This document shows positions 1-11,835 of a stretch of DNA of 64,000 bases, piece after piece; position 1 is the stretch's first letter, and every line of letters starts with the position of its first letter. The notes beneath the pieces were generated by a model. The model was given only the letters and a program-made list of their open reading frames with translations, was not told where the DNA came from and made no database searches. Origin of the DNA: Salinimonas lutimaris (lineage in GTDB: Bacteria > Pseudomonadota > Gammaproteobacteria > Enterobacterales > Alteromonadaceae); the NCBI RefSeq assembly GCF_005222225.1, contig NZ_CP036536.1, forward strand, positions 2,008,001-2,072,000, in the 5' to 3' direction. Both the position numbers and the translations under genes were made by a program.

Positions 1-2426
1 GTGCCTGGACAGCAGATTTGCTGCTGTTCAGTTTTGGCTGGCTAGCCTATCTGCTTCCTTTTGGCTGTGCCTTTCTGGGCTACTTTTTGTTTCAGCATGT
101 CAAACACCTCGACGAACTGGATTACCTGACCATTGGCTTACGTATCATTGGCGGGCTCCTGGTGGGGCTGGGGGTCAGTGGCATCGCCAGCGTTAATTTT
201 AACGACCTGTTTAACTTTTCTGCTGGCGGGTTTGTGGGTGATGTTATCAGCTCCGCTCTGATCCCTTACTTCAATACCCCAGGTACGATTTTACTGCTGC
301 TGTGTTTCTTTTGTACCGGTTTTACCCTGATGACCGGCATTAGCTGGCTGACCATTATTGATGGGGTAGGGCAGTGTGTGTTGTGGTCAGGACGCAAGGT
401 GGTAGAAGGCCCTCAGCAGTTGCTTGACCTGCGGATGCCCAGCCTGAGTCTGCCGGATGTGGGGCGTAAAAAAGCGTCTGCATCAGATGAGCTGGAAGTG
501 ACCAGCATGCGTGCAGAGCCACCGGCAACCCGGCAAGCGCCGGCACCGGTAACCAACAATGCACAGCGTAGTCGCGAAGAACCTTCATTTGGGATTCCCG
601 ATGAAATTTTTGCCGATGATGATCTGCCGCCGTTTGATATGTACGATGAGCCGCACAATGACTCGCGTTCTGCTGAGCCTGCCAGCAAACCGGTGCAGAC
701 CGGACAGGCCTCAGCACCGGAAACACAGCATTTTGCTGAAGATAACGCTCGAACATCGTCTGCCGCTGAACCGTCTGAACCAGCCTCACCGTCTGAACCT
801 GCTGCGCAGAAGTCCCGTTTTTCGGTCTCGGCTTTAAAAGAAAAAATCGCTCCGGCCAAACCGGCAACTGCCCCAGCCCCAGCCAGTGCAGCATCGTCTG
901 CCAGCAGCGCTGAGGCAGATGAAGAGCCGGTTACGCTCATGCCCTCATTTGATTTACTTGAGCGGCCAGACAAACACGAAAATCCCATCACTCAGGAAGA
1001 ACTTGATGCGGTGTCACGCCTGGTAGAAGAAAAACTGGCCGACTTTAACATTGAAGCCAGTGTGGTGGGGGTATATCCCGGCCCCGTGATTACCCGCTTT
1101 GAGCTGGACCTGGCACCGGGAGTCAAGGTCAGCAAGATTACCGGCTTATCCAAAGATTTGGCCCGGGCGATGTCTGCTATCTCGGTGCGGGTGGTTGAAG
1201 TGATACCCGGCAAATCAGTGATCGGACTGGAATTGCCAAATAAGAAGCGGGAAATGGTCAGACTGAGCGAAGTCATCAGCTGCGATACTTTTCAAAGTAA
1301 CAGTTCAGCCCTGACCATGGTGCTGGGCTCCGATATCAGCGGTAAACCTGTGGTGGTGGATCTGGCCAAGATGCCGCACGTGCTGGTGGCCGGTACCACA
1401 GGCTCAGGGAAGTCTGTGGGGGTGAATGTCATGATCCTGAGCTTGTTATACAAGTCGACGCCTGAAGATGTGCGTATGATCATGATTGACCCCAAGATGC
1501 TTGAATTGTCAGTTTACGAAGGGATTCCCCATTTGCTGGCCGAAGTCGTTACTGATATGAAAGAAGCGGCCAATGCACTGCGCTGGTGTGTAGGCGAGAT
1601 GGAGCGTCGGTATAAACTGATGTCGGCACTGGGAGTGCGTAATCTGAAAGGTTACAACACCAAGGTGATGAAAGCGATTGAAGAAGGCCAGCCGATTAAG
1701 GATCCGCTGTGGCGAGCTGAAGAAAGCATGGACACCGAACCACCTGATCTGGGCAAGTTACCCAGTATTGTGGTAGTGGTGGATGAATTTGCCGATATGA
1801 TGATGATCGTGGGCAAAAAAGTAGAAGAGCTGATTGCCCGGATTGCACAAAAAGCACGGGCTGCTGGTATCCATCTGGTACTGGCTACCCAGCGTCCATC
1901 GGTGGATGTGATTACCGGTCTGATTAAAGCCAATATTCCGACCCGTATTGCCTTTCAGGTTTCCAGCAAAATTGACTCACGGACCATTTTAGACCAGCAG
2001 GGCGCCGAAGCGCTGCTGGGAATGGGTGATATGCTGTACCTGCCGCCGGGCAGTCCGGTGCCAACCCGGGTTCACGGTGCGTTTGTGGATGATCATGAAG
2101 TGCATGCCGTGGTGGCAGACTGGCAGAAACGGGGTGAGCCTGAATACATTGATGAAATTCTTAATGGCGATGCCAGCGCTGAGGTGCTGCTGCCTGGTGA
2201 ACAGCCGGAGGGCGGTGACCAGGAATTTGATGAATTTTATGATGAAGCAGTGGCGTTTGTGACTGAGAGCCGGCGGGCCAGTGTATCCGGCGTGCAGCGA
2301 AAATTCAGAATTGGTTACAACCGGGCTGCCCGATTAGTTGAACAAATGGAGCAAAGTGGCGTCGTAAGTACACCAGGGCATAACGGTAACCGTGAGGTTA
2401 TTGCGCCCCCACCACCTAAGGATTAA
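1..2426 (+). CDS. ftsK: DNA translocase FtsK, 3' part (5' end outside window)
   Basis: Septal DNA pump that drives the chromosome terminus through the closing septum and activates XerCD at dif. The reading frame is open from the first bases (reads [12 protein letters not shown]), so the first TTG at 18 is internal and the gene is truncated by the window start. In order: the last membrane segments (to about nt 420), a Pro/Ala/Ser/Glu-rich linker (about 450-960), the RecA-like motor with Walker A GTTGSGKS (nt 1392-1415) and Walker [10 protein letters not shown] (about 1768-1795), and the C-terminal winged-helix gamma domain (about 2230-2400) that reads KOPS. The linker is shorter than in E. coli. 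lolA follows after 2 nt. This FtsK should act on the dif site at 57959 in the same window. Confidence 0.97.
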   Translation, partial: AWTADLLLFSFGWLAYLLPFGCAFLGYFLFQHVKHLDELDYLTIGLRIIGGLLVGLGVSGIASVNFNDLFNFSAGGFVGDVISSALIPYFNTPGTILLLLCFFCTGFTLMTGISWLTIIDGVGQCVLWSGRKVVEGPQQLLDLRMPSLSLPDVGRKKASASDELEVTSMRAEPPATRQAPAPVTNNAQRSREEPSFGIPDEIFADDDLPPFDMYDEPHNDSRSAEPASKPVQTGQASAPETQHFAEDNARTSSAAEPSEPASPSEPAAQKSRFSVSALKEKIAPAKPATAPAPASAASSASSAEADEEPVTLMPSFDLLERPDKHENPITQEELDAVSRLVEEKLADFNIEASVVGVYPGPVITRFELDLAPGVKVSKITGLSKDLARAMSAISVRVVEVIPGKSVIGLELPNKKREMVRLSEVISCDTFQSNSSALTMVLGSDISGKPVVVDLAKMPHVLVAGTTGSGKSVGVNVMILSLLYKSTPEDVRMIMIDPKMLELSVYEGIPHLLAEVVTDMKEAANALRWCVGEMERRYKLMSALGVRNLKGYNTKVMKAIEEGQPIKDPLWRAEESMDTEPPDLGKLPSIVVVVDEFADMMMIVGKKVEELIARIAQKARAAGIHLVLATQRPSVDVITGLIKANIPTRIAFQVSSKIDSRTILDQQGAEALLGMGDMLYLPPGSPVPTRVHGAFVDDHEVHAVVADWQKRGEPEYIDEILNGDASAEVLLPGEQPEGGDQEFDEFYDEAVAFVTESRRASVSGVQRKFRIGYNRAARLVEQMEQSGVVSTPGHNGNREVIAPPPPKD

Positions 2427-2428
2427 CC

Positions 2429-3058
2429 ATGAAAAAGTTCGATAAAACATGGCTGGCGGTATCATTGGTATCACTTGCCGCTGCGGCCCCGGCATGGGCA
2501 GAAGACGCTCAGGCCCGCGCCCAGTTACAGCAAAAGCTGGCCGGGATGCAGCAGTATCAGGCAAACTTTACCCAGACGGTAAAAGACACCGAAGGGGATA
2601 TTGTGCATGAAGCCAGTGGTCAGCTGACCATGGCCCGTCCGGACAAATTACGCTGGGAAACCGCACAGCCGGATGAAACGCTGTTAATTGCTGATGGCCG
2701 CAGCGTCTGGAATATGGACACCTTTGTGGAGCAGGTAACGATTGTTGACCAGCAGCGCGCGGTTCAGGATAACCCGGTGATTCTGCTGACCACCAGTGAC
2801 AGCAATGAGTGGAAAAAGTTTGCTATCGACAGAACCACAGATGGTGCCTATGCCATTAGCCCGGTGGACGGGCAAGGCCAGATTCAGCAGTTAAATCTGT
2901 ATTTTGATGGTGATACGCTTAACCGGCTGACCATGACAGATGCGCAAGAGCAGCGCAGCACACTTGAATTTTCCGACATCGATACCCAGTTTACGCCGTC
3001 TGTTTCACTGTTTGAGGTAACCGTGCCGGATACCTACACCATCGACGACCAGCGTTAA
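2429..3058 (+). CDS. lolA: Outer-membrane lipoprotein carrier protein LolA
   Basis: Periplasmic chaperone that takes lipoproteins from LolCDE in the inner membrane and hands them to LolB in the outer membrane. The 209-aa product has a clear Sec signal peptide (MKKFDKTW, hydrophobic core, AWA cleavage site near residue 24) and the family pattern of an N-terminal QYQANFTQ segment, LRWE and LLIADG. An AAGGAT ribosome site within the ftsK 3' end sits just before the ATG. Its stop codon overlaps the rarA start (TAATG), so the two are translationally coupled. ftsK-lolA-rarA order is the same as in E. coli. Confidence 0.95.
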   Translation: MKKFDKTWLAVSLVSLAAAAPAWAEDAQARAQLQQKLAGMQQYQANFTQTVKDTEGDIVHEASGQLTMARPDKLRWETAQPDETLLIADGRSVWNMDTFVEQVTIVDQQRAVQDNPVILLTTSDSNEWKKFAIDRTTDGAYAISPVDGQGQIQQLNLYFDGDTLNRLTMTDAQEQRSTLEFSDIDTQFTPSVSLFEVTVPDTYTIDDQR

Positions 3059-4368
3059 TGTTGTTTGAAGACGACGAACCTTTTGCACCACTAGCGGCCC
3101 GGATGCGGCCGCAGAATTTGTCAGAATACACCGGCCAGGGGCACCTGGTGGGTGATGGCAAACCCCTGCGTAAAATGCTTGAGGCGGGCCACTGTCACTC
3201 CATGATCCTCTGGGGCCCGCCGGGAACCGGCAAAACCACCCTGGCCGAGCTGATTGGCAGTTATACCAATGCTAATGTTATCCGTTTGTCTGCGGTCACC
3301 GCCGGGGTCAAGGAAATACGCGCCGCTATGGAAAAAGCTCAGCAGGATGTGCGTTACAATCAGCGCACCTTGCTGTTTGTTGATGAAGTGCATCGGTTTA
3401 ATAAAAGTCAGCAGGATGCATTTTTACCTTATGTGGAGTCAGGCACCGTCACTTTTGTAGGGGCCACTACCGAAAACCCATCTTTTGAGCTTAACAAAGC
3501 CCTGTTATCACGAGCCCGTGTTTATGTACTAAAGGCTCTGGAAGATGATGATCTGAACGGTTTGCTGAACCGCGCCCTGACAGACACGGAGCGCGGCCTG
3601 GGCGAGCGTTCTCTGACCATTGAGGATGACGCCCGGCGGGCTCTTATTGGGCTATGTGGTGGTGATGCCCGACGGTTACTGACGTATCTGGAGCTGGCGG
3701 CCGATTTTACCGATGCGGCGGCGATCAGTCTGGCGGATATTGAACAGGCCGTGGGCGAGAAAGTGGCCAGCTATGATAAGCAGGGCGATGCGTTTTACGA
3801 TCTTATTTCTGCCTTTCATAAGTCGGTACGTGGCTCTGACCCGGACGCAGCACTTTACTGGTATGCGCGAATCCTGAACGGCGGAGGCGACCCGCTGTAT
3901 GTGGCCAGAAGACTGCTGGCCATCGCGTCTGAGGATATTGGCAATGCTGATACCAGAGCGCTCGAACTGAGCCTCAATGCCTGGGACACCTTTCATCGGG
4001 TAGGCCCGGCTGAAGGTGAACGGGCTATTGCCCAGGCCGCGGTGTACTGCGCCCTGGCGCCCAAAAGCAATGCAGTTTATGCGGCGTTTAATAAAGCTAA
4101 AGCGCTGGTACGCGAAACACCGGATTATCCTGTTCCTAACCATCTGCGCAATGCGCCAACCAAGCTGATGAAAGAACTGGGGCATGGTGAGGGGTACCGT
4201 TATGCTCACGATGAGCCCAACGCGTTTGCAGCCGGTGAAATATATCTGCCCCCCGAACTGGCCGGCCAGCGATTGTATGTGCCTAATGAGCGGGGCATGG
4301 AAAAAACCCTGAAAGCCAAGCGGGCCTGGCTTGATGAATTAAATCAGCTCAGTAACAGGAAACGTTAA
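3058..4368 (+). CDS. rarA: Replication-associated recombination protein RarA (MgsA)
   Basis: AAA+ ATPase of the clamp-loader/RuvB relatives that acts at stalled replication forks and single-strand gaps. The 436-aa length is normal. Walker [13 protein letters not shown] lies at about residues 50-61 and the Walker B/sensor region [16 protein letters not shown] at about 109-124; the C-terminal half carries the tetramerisation region ([29 protein letters not shown]). The start overlaps the lolA stop by one base, and crcB begins immediately after the stop. Confidence 0.96.
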   Translation: MLFEDDEPFAPLAARMRPQNLSEYTGQGHLVGDGKPLRKMLEAGHCHSMILWGPPGTGKTTLAELIGSYTNANVIRLSAVTAGVKEIRAAMEKAQQDVRYNQRTLLFVDEVHRFNKSQQDAFLPYVESGTVTFVGATTENPSFELNKALLSRARVYVLKALEDDDLNGLLNRALTDTERGLGERSLTIEDDARRALIGLCGGDARRLLTYLELAADFTDAAAISLADIEQAVGEKVASYDKQGDAFYDLISAFHKSVRGSDPDAALYWYARILNGGGDPLYVARRLLAIASEDIGNADTRALELSLNAWDTFHRVGPAEGERAIAQAAVYCALAPKSNAVYAAFNKAKALVRETPDYPVPNHLRNAPTKLMKELGHGEGYRYAHDEPNAFAAGEIYLPPELAGQRLYVPNERGMEKTLKAKRAWLDELNQLSNRKR

Positions 4369-6055
<1,687 letters not shown>

Positions 6056-6064
6056 AAAGTTCTT

Positions 6065-6090
6065 AAAAAAGCGCCATACGGCGCTTTTTT
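6065..6090. terminator. Bidirectional intrinsic terminator between serS and tusE
   Basis: Perfect hairpin AAAAAAGCGCC / GGCGCTTTTTT around a 4-nt loop. The A-run and T-run flank the stem, so it can stop transcription of serS from the left and of the tus operon from the right. Confidence 0.93.
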
Positions 6091-6098
6091 ATTATTGA

Positions 6099-6440
6099 TT
6101 ACAGGCATTTTGCCGGTTTAGGTAAGCCAGCCAGTTTGGTTGCCTGCTTGGCCGGGCCTTTAGGGAATAATCGCTGCAAATAACGGCTATTACCTTTGTC
6201 CGGTCCGTAGGTTTGTTTCATAGCATTGACCAGTGCCCGGATTGCCGGACTGGTGTCATACTCCATATAAAACTCACGGACAAAGCGCACAACTTCCCAG
6301 TGTGCTTCCGTCAGGCTAATGCCTTCCTGTGCGGCCAGCGCCGGTACCATGTCTTCATGCCAGTCACTAACATTAAGCAGATAGCCGTTTTTATCTACGG
6401 GAACAGCCTGCCCGTTTACTTCAAATGTATATTCGCTCAT
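6099..6440 (-). CDS. tusE: Sulfurtransferase TusE (DsrC family)
   Basis: Final sulfur carrier of the Tus relay, passing persulfide sulfur from TusBCD to MnmA for 2-thiolation of U34 in tRNA. The 113-aa product ends in the DsrC-family tail with the reactive cysteine as penultimate residue (KPAKCL). Lies 3 nt after tusB at the end of a tusD-tusC-tusB-tusE operon. In E. coli tusE is separate from tusBCD and sits beside yccA; here both contexts are combined, giving a dsrEFH-dsrC-like layout. Confidence 0.93.
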   Translation of the reverse strand: MSEYTFEVNGQAVPVDKNGYLLNVSDWHEDMVPALAAQEGISLTEAHWEVVRFVREFYMEYDTSPAIRALVNAMKQTYGPDKGNSRYLQRLFPKGPAKQATKLAGLPKPAKCL

Positions 6441-6443
6441 TTG

Positions 6444-6704
6444 CTACCATTTTATCCAGGGCGAATACTGTGCAGACAACTCACACAGCTGCTCCACAGT
6501 AATTGTATTACGTTGTTGCACATCAATGCCGCGCAATGCAGCATCCGGCGCGTACCAGACACATTGTGCCTGTCCGGTTTGCAGGGTGTCAGGAGCAAGC
6601 ATACAGGCATCTCCCATCACCACTACCACAGCGCTAACTGGCAAACGTGCCAGTAAATCTTCATCAGCACTTGAAAGCTGGCTTTTCGTGAATTGTATCA
6701 GCAT
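6444..6704 (-). CDS. tusB: Sulfurtransferase complex subunit TusB (DsrH family)
   Basis: Smallest subunit of the TusBCD heterohexamer that relays sulfur from TusA to TusE. The 86-aa size and the DAxLLARLPVSAVVVV / GDACMLAPDT pattern fit DsrH/TusB. Its start overlaps the tusC stop by one base. Assigned partly on context, since TusB sequences are short and variable. Confidence 0.87.
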   Translation of the reverse strand: MLIQFTKSQLSSADEDLLARLPVSAVVVVMGDACMLAPDTLQTGQAQCVWYAPDAALRGIDVQQRNTITVEQLCELSAQYSPWIKW

Positions 6705-7051
6705 CAGAAGGTTACCACATGGTCTGCATTTTTCAGCAGCGTTATCAGCGTGTTGCTATCAGCTGCCTGAAACGCCTGTGAAAACGGTGTCACCGGATAA
6801 GTATTAAGTGATGGCTGACAGATATAACAATCCTCAATATCGAATAAGGGCAATGACTTCAAACGTTTGGTCATATTTTTTACGCCATCGGGAGGTTGTT
6901 GATTTGCCTGCCACATCCACACTGCCAGGCCTTCAAATACCACAGTCACATGATGACCATAATTAGTAGCGGCCAGCGCAAAGTCCAGGCCGTCACTGGC
7001 GCTAGACGTAGAATAGGGGGCTGAGGTGAATCTTACCAGTATCGACGCCAT
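6704..7051 (-). CDS. tusC: Sulfurtransferase complex subunit TusC (DsrF family)
   Basis: Structural subunit of TusBCD. The 115-aa product has the DsrE/F fold pattern: N-terminal beta strand ILVRFTSAPYS, the GLDFALAATNYGHHVTVVF helix-strand unit and a C-terminal HVVTF. Overlaps both neighbours by one base, indicating tight coupling of complex subunits. Confidence 0.88.
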   Translation of the reverse strand: MASILVRFTSAPYSTSSASDGLDFALAATNYGHHVTVVFEGLAVWMWQANQQPPDGVKNMTKRLKSLPLFDIEDCYICQPSLNTYPVTPFSQAFQAADSNTLITLLKNADHVVTF

Positions 7052-7440
7052 CAGAACTGTACCAGGTGCTGAGATTGATGCAGGGCGGTAAAAAACTCAC
7101 CAAGCCCGGCCTGAATGAACGGCGGATGCAAATTACTGGCAGACAGTGAATGCTCGGTTGCCTCAGCACCACTGACCACACCACGCTTTACCGCGGCCGT
7201 GATGCACACCAACAGTTCGCATCCTGTTGTTTTTTGTATATCGCACCAGTTTGCATAGAACTGGTATTCATCAGAAGGTGGCGCGGACAGACTGTTGGTA
7301 TGATGAATGCCTTCGCCATAGAAGAAAATTGTACTGAGCGTATGCCCTTGTCCGGACAGCGCACGGGCAAATTGGTGCGCCGCAATAGTTGCTTCGGTAG
7401 ACGAGGGGGCCGAAGTAATAAGTAGAGAGTAATGTGCCAT
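7051..7440 (-). CDS. tusD: Sulfurtransferase complex subunit TusD (DsrE family)
   Basis: Active-site subunit of TusBCD; its cysteine accepts sulfur from TusA. The 129-aa product carries the expected conserved cysteine within LLVCITAAVKRG (about residue 80) and the glycine-rich GHTLSTIFFYGEGIHH segment. First gene of the tusDCB-tusE operon; a terminator separates it from yccA upstream, so it must have its own promoter in the short 7441-7490 gap or be read through. Confidence 0.92.
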   Translation of the reverse strand: MAHYSLLITSAPSSTEATIAAHQFARALSGQGHTLSTIFFYGEGIHHTNSLSAPPSDEYQFYANWCDIQKTTGCELLVCITAAVKRGVVSGAEATEHSLSASNLHPPFIQAGLGEFFTALHQSQHLVQF

Positions 7441-7448
7441 ACAAACAA

Positions 7449-7474
7449 AAACACCCCGACTAGGCGGGGTGTTT
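7449..7474 (-). terminator. Intrinsic terminator after yccA
   Basis: Perfect 10-bp stem (AAACACCCCG / CGGGGTGTTT) with a 6-nt loop. On the minus strand it is followed by a T-rich tract and lies 17 nt past the yccA stop, just before the tusD start. Confidence 0.88.
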
Positions 7475-7490
7475 CCTTACAAAATCGTTA

Positions 7491-8159
7491 TTAGTCGTCG
7501 CTGCCGAACGCGCCCAGCAGGTGCAGAATCGACGTGAACAGGTTATAGATGTTCAGGTACAGAGAAACTGTTGCACGAATGTAGTTAGTTTCTCCACCAT
7601 TGATGATCCGGCTGGTATCAAACAGAATCAGACCAGACATAATGAACACAATCGCAGCATTCAGTGCCAGACTCACGGCGGGTACCTGGAAGAAAATGTT
7701 AGCAATACCTGCAACAATCACGACAACCAGACCAACCATTAAAAAGCCGCCCAGAAAAGAAAAATCTTTCTTGGTTGTCAGCGCATATCCGGACAGTGCA
7801 AAGAACACCAGTGCCGTCGCGCCCAGCGCCTGCATAATAATGCCAGGGCCAGCAAAGTTAAGATAATAAGCCAGCGTATAACCTAATGAGCCGCCCATTA
7901 ATCCGGTAAAAGCAAATACCCAGTAGATACCTGACGCTGATTCAGCTTTCTTTTGCACAACAAACAGGGTAATAAAAGCACCGATTGTCATACCTAAAGA
8001 AGCCATAGGACCAATACCCACAGCCATAGCAACACCAGCACAGACCGCACTAAACGCCAATGTCATGGCCAGCAACATGTAGGTATTACGTAATACCTTG
8101 TTTGTCTCCAGCACTGACTGCCTGGACGCACCAGCATACATCGAAGAACGGTTATCCAT
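7491..8159 (-). CDS. yccA: Bax inhibitor-1 family protein YccA (modulator of FtsH)
   Basis: Seven-TM inner-membrane protein; E. coli YccA binds and modulates the FtsH protease. The product has seven hydrophobic segments and the family start ETNKVLRNTYMLLAMTLAFSA. The start was set to the ATG at 8159 (MDNRSS) because GGAGG at 8166-8170 is 6 nt away; the adjacent ATG at 8162 would be only 3 nt away, and a further upstream in-frame codon adds 11 residues without homology. Neighbourhood with tusE and a tRNA-Ser(UGA) gene matches E. coli yccA/tusE/serT. Confidence 0.93.
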   Translation of the reverse strand: MDNRSSMYAGASRQSVLETNKVLRNTYMLLAMTLAFSAVCAGVAMAVGIGPMASLGMTIGAFITLFVVQKKAESASGIYWVFAFTGLMGGSLGYTLAYYLNFAGPGIIMQALGATALVFFALSGYALTTKKDFSFLGGFLMVGLVVVIVAGIANIFFQVPAVSLALNAAIVFIMSGLILFDTSRIINGGETNYIRATVSLYLNIYNLFTSILHLLGAFGSDD

Positions 8160-8400
8160 CATTTTCCTCCAACAGGATTTAAAACAAACCAAAAATGGTT
8201 CAAAATATCTGACCTATTTGTATGGGTTTTAGTTCCCAAATTCAAGTGGTTGCTTAATAAAAATATACGCTGTTTTTACTATTTTGAATGAAAAAACAAC
8301 GATTTCACTCATAATTGTATAGTACGCGATCGCTTAAAACATTTTTTCAAATTAACACTTTACAGCTCAACAAATATCATTAAGATACGCATCACTTCTC

Positions 8401-8492
<92 letters not shown>

Positions 8493-8583
8493 TATTATAC
8501 GCTGATGGGCAATCATTAGCTTCAATATAAAACGAGTTTAATGTTTTATATTTGTCACAAAATGTGACATAACAAGTTGTTCT

Positions 8584-8675
8584 GGAGAGTTGGCAGAGTC
8601 CGGTTGAATGCACCTGACTTGAAATCAGACGAAGGGTCAAACCTTCCGGGGGTTCGAATCCCTCACTCTCCGCCA
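8584..8675 (+). tRNA. tRNA-Ser(UGA), copy 2
   Basis: 92 nt with encoded CCA. Acceptor GGAGAGT/ACTCTCC, anticodon loop CTTGAAA (TGA). First unit of the 146-bp tandem repeat. Confidence 0.97.
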
Positions 8676-8729
8676 TTTTCATATTGGTGGTTAATCATCA
8701 ATATCGCCGCAAGGCACACAATCAGTTCT

Positions 8730-8821
8730 GGAGAGTTGGCAGAGTCCGGTTGAATGCACCTGACTTGAAATCAGACGAAGGGTCAAACCTTCCGGGGGTT
8801 CGAATCCCTCACTCTCCGCCA
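8730..8821 (+). tRNA. tRNA-Ser(UGA), copy 3
   Basis: Identical by eye to copy 2, exactly 146 bp downstream of it. Confidence 0.97.
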
Positions 8822-8875
8822 TTTTCATATTGGTGGTTAATCATCAATACCGCCGCAAGGCACACAATCAGTTCT

Positions 8876-8967
8876 GGAGAGTTGGCAGAGTCCGGTTGAA
8901 TGCACCTGACTTGAAATCAGACGAAGGGTCAAACCTTCCGGGGGTTCGAATCCCTCACTCTCCGCCA
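8876..8967 (+). tRNA. tRNA-Ser(UGA), copy 4
   Basis: Identical by eye to copies 2 and 3, again at 146-bp spacing; followed at once by a terminator. Confidence 0.97.
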
Positions 8968-8973
8968 AATAAG

Positions 8974-8998
8974 AAACCCGCCTCGTGCGGGTTTTTTT
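8974..8998 (+). terminator. Terminator of the tRNA-Ser cluster
   Basis: AAACCCGC / GCGGGTTT stem with a 5-nt loop followed by a T-run, 6 nt after the last tRNA. Confidence 0.92.
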
Positions 8999-9000
8999 AT

Positions 9001-9738
9001 ATCAGTTACACACCGCCTGCTTCATCATCGCCCGGCGCAGCAAAGTGATTTCATAACATGGACAGGCACATTTAAAACCATCTCATCCGGTCTTAGTACT
9101 AACTTAGTGCTTGTCCAGGAAAAAGTATTGTCAGGTAAAGTCTTGCAGGCAAAGCATGGACAGGCACATTCCGTTTTATTTATGACTGTCACTTTTCGGA
9201 TTAATTGGTATAGGCACTCTGCTGCGCGCACTTGTGACATATTACGGGTACTGTGTTCAGTAGTCGTGCGTGACCGATGTAGCAGCTTCATCCGATCTTG
9301 AATTCAAACAGTTGCACATTCATTAATACATTTGGCTTTCAGAATGTTTTAGAAAAAGTGCCTGTCCACATTGTGCAGTTACGTTGTGCAGTTCGTTTTC
9401 AACAATTCTTTTTTGTCCTCACGCACTCTAAATAGGACAGGCACATTGATCTTGCACAGTAATAAAAAAGGTCATGAGCTGTGTTTTACACATGTGCCTG
9501 TCCATGTTGTGGGATGTGCCTGTCTTTTTGTTGTGAAGTTTCAGAATCAGTGCCTGTCCAGCCAGCTCCCAGCCTATTTTGGTTGTTTAATCTGCAACTG
9601 CTAAGGTTACAGAGAGTTAAGTAATCTTTAGTCATTACTTAAGCGTAATGCCTTTACCTGCCTGTAAAAAAATAACGCATCATCACCATCGCGTTTTGTC
9701 GTGTCACTGATGAGCAGTAAAACGCTAGAGGACGTTAT
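9001..9738. repeat. Gene-free stretch with dispersed GGACAGGCAC words
   Basis: No convincing gene in about 740 bp; the short open frames lack ribosome sites and family features. The 10-bp word GGACAGGCAC or its complement occurs at 9060, 9158, 9358(rc), 9435, 9494(rc) and 9550(rc), with one-base variants at 9107(rc) and 9516(rc). Both orientations are mixed and flanks often continue as CAT/ATT. Further copies lie at 57788 and 57867, with a variant at 54553(rc), all in other gene-free DNA. About 0.1 exact chance hits would be expected in the whole window. The right end (about 9600-9738) must hold the ovoA promoter and has a GAGG ribosome site. Confidence 0.75.
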
Positions 9739-11835
9739 ATGGAATTCTTGCACACCCCGAATCTGCGGGAGGGGACGATCGAGCAAAAGCGTGCTGAGAT
9801 CCTCGCCTGGTTTGAAGACTCTTTTGAATGCTACGAAAGCCTGTTCAGTAATTTGAAAAACGATGAGGCCTTTTACCAGCGGCCTGAAAAATTGCGCCAC
9901 CCCCTGATTTTTTATTATGGTCATACGGCAACCTTCTTTATCAATAAACTGGTGTTAGCCAAGCTTATCAATGACCGGGTCAATCCTGATTTTGAATCAC
10001 TGTTTGCCATCGGTGTTGATGAAATGAGCTGGGATGACTTGAATGAGGAAAACTATAACTGGCCGACTGTTAGTGAGGTAAGAGCCTACCGGGCTCAGGT
10101 GCGTCAACTGGTGCGCGACCTGATTCAGAATATATCGTTCACACTGCCGGTAGACTGGCAAAGTCAGGTTTGGCCGGTTGTGATGGGGATAGAGCACGAG
10201 CGCATTCATCTTGAGACATCCTCTGTGCTGATGCGTCAGCTGGACCTGCAATTTATCAGCGAGCAGCCACAATGGGCGCCATCTGAGGTACATCATGAGC
10301 CGGTCGCCAATGAGCTGGTCAGTGTTGCTGCCGGAGATGTGCAATGGAGCAAAACTCAGGATGCGCCGTTTTATGGCTGGGATAACGAATATGGCCATGC
10401 CAGTGAGTCTGTTGCCGGCTTTAAAGCCGCCCGTTATCTGGTCAGTAATGCTGAGTACCTGAGCTTTGTTAAGCAAAACGGCTACCTGGATGAAAGTTTA
10501 TGGGACAATGAAGGATGGCAGTGGCGATGTTATACACAGGCACAGCATCCGGTATTCTGGCGTAAGCAGGGGCAAGACTATGTATATCGCGCCATGACCC
10601 GTGAAATGCCGCTGCCCCTGTCATGGCCGGTGGATGTGAACTATCATGAAGCCAAGGCGTTTTGTCACTGGAAGGCCAGACAAACCGGCAAATCCATTCG
10701 ATTACCAACTGAGAATGAATGGGTGCGTATACGTGATGAGGCGGGGCTGACGCAGGCCCGGTATTACGACAATATGAATATCCATTTACGCAAAGCGGCT
10801 TCCAGTGAACCGGTGGATGTGAATCAGCATGGTGAATTTTTTGATGTGGCCGGGAATATCTGGCAATGGACCGAAACCCCGATTTATCCGTTTGAAGGTT
10901 TTGAAGTTCATCCGCTGTATGATGATTTCACCACACCGACGTTTGATAACAAACATAACCTTATCAAGGGTGGCTCATGGATATCGACGGGCAACGAAGC
11001 CACCAGAGACAGTCGTTATGCGTTTCGCCGGCATTTTTTCCAGCACGCCGGTTTTCGTTATATAGAATCGGACATCAGTATTACCGTGAATGATTTTGAT
11101 TATGAAAGTGACACGCAGGTGTCGCAGTACAGTGAATTTCACTATGGCGATAATTATTTTGGCGTAGCGAATTTTGCTCAGCAGTCAGCTGAGCTGTGCC
11201 TGAAAGTTTCTCAGGGCAGACCACAGCGCAAAGCGCTTGACCTTGGTTGCGCGGTAGGCCGGTGTTCTTTTGAACTGGCGACCCGGTTTGACCATGTGGA
11301 TGGCATTGACTTTTCAGCCCGCTTTATCAAAACCGCGTTTGCCATGCAGGAGCGTAAAGAGATTCGCTATCATCTGATTGATGAAGGTGAACTGACCAGC
11401 TTTAAAGCCAGAAAACTGGCCGATATGGGTCTGGAAAAGGTTGCTGATAAGGTCAGCTTTGCTCAGGGAGATGCCTGTAATCTTAAGCCTCAGTACACCG
11501 GCTATGATTTAATATTCCTGGGTAACCTGATTGACCGGGTTTATTCACCGGCAAAACTGCTAAAAGATATTCAGCAGCGCCTTAATATAGGCGGCATTTT
11601 AGTGGTGGCGTCGCCGTTTACCTGGCTGACCGAATACACCGAGCGGGACGAATGGCTGGGCGGGTTCAAAGAGTCTACCGGCGAAACACTTACTACCACC
11701 GATGCACTCGATCAGGTATTAGATCAGTGTGAACGGGTAATGGCGCCGCAGGATATTGAGTTTGTGATTCGCGAAACCAGGCGCAAATTTCAGCATACTA
11801 TTTCCGAGTTTAATGTCTTTGAGCGCACCCGTTGA
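9739..11835 (+). CDS. ovoA: 5-histidylcysteine sulfoxide synthase / 4-mercaptohistidine N1-methyltransferase OvoA
   Basis: Iron enzyme for the first step of ovothiol A synthesis: joins cysteine and histidine into 5-histidylcysteine sulfoxide; its fused methyltransferase is assigned the final N-methylation. At 698 aa it has the three-part OvoA layout: DinB-like domain (residues about 1-170) with iron ligands H62 and the HX3HXE motif H153/H157/E159 in EHERIHLET; a formylglycine-generating-enzyme-like domain (about 190-450, LIKGGSWISTGNEATRDS, FRRHFFQHAGFRYI); and a C-terminal SAM methyltransferase (about 460-698, LDLGCAVGRCSFELA). ATG with GAGG 7 nt upstream. The last 4 nt overlap the next gene (TTGA). 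Confidence 0.96.
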   Translation: MEFLHTPNLREGTIEQKRAEILAWFEDSFECYESLFSNLKNDEAFYQRPEKLRHPLIFYYGHTATFFINKLVLAKLINDRVNPDFESLFAIGVDEMSWDDLNEENYNWPTVSEVRAYRAQVRQLVRDLIQNISFTLPVDWQSQVWPVVMGIEHERIHLETSSVLMRQLDLQFISEQPQWAPSEVHHEPVANELVSVAAGDVQWSKTQDAPFYGWDNEYGHASESVAGFKAARYLVSNAEYLSFVKQNGYLDESLWDNEGWQWRCYTQAQHPVFWRKQGQDYVYRAMTREMPLPLSWPVDVNYHEAKAFCHWKARQTGKSIRLPTENEWVRIRDEAGLTQARYYDNMNIHLRKAASSEPVDVNQHGEFFDVAGNIWQWTETPIYPFEGFEVHPLYDDFTTPTFDNKHNLIKGGSWISTGNEATRDSRYAFRRHFFQHAGFRYIESDISITVNDFDYESDTQVSQYSEFHYGDNYFGVANFAQQSAELCLKVSQGRPQRKALDLGCAVGRCSFELATRFDHVDGIDFSARFIKTAFAMQERKEIRYHLIDEGELTSFKARKLADMGLEKVADKVSFAQGDACNLKPQYTGYDLIFLGNLIDRVYSPAKLLKDIQQRLNIGGILVVASPFTWLTEYTERDEWLGGFKESTGETLTTTDALDQVLDQCERVMAPQDIEFVIRETRRKFQHTISEFNVFERTR

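Larger units (their letters stand above)
8584..8967 (+). repeat. Tandem duplication: 92-bp tRNA-Ser plus 54-bp spacer
   Basis: Three tRNA-Ser genes at an exact 146-bp period. The two 54-bp spacers (8676-8729 and 8822-8875) differ by one base (ATATCG versus ATACCG), so the duplication is recent or is kept uniform by recombination. Confidence 0.93.

Noticed and set aside
8584-8967. CRISPR-like regular repeat-spacer array
   Set aside because: The repeats are complete tRNA-Ser genes and the spacers are nearly identical, so it is a tandem tRNA duplication.
9025-9604. Several 64-88 codon open frames between the tRNA-Ser cluster and ovoA
   Set aside because: No ribosome sites or family features, and they run through the repeated GGACAGGCAC words on both strands.
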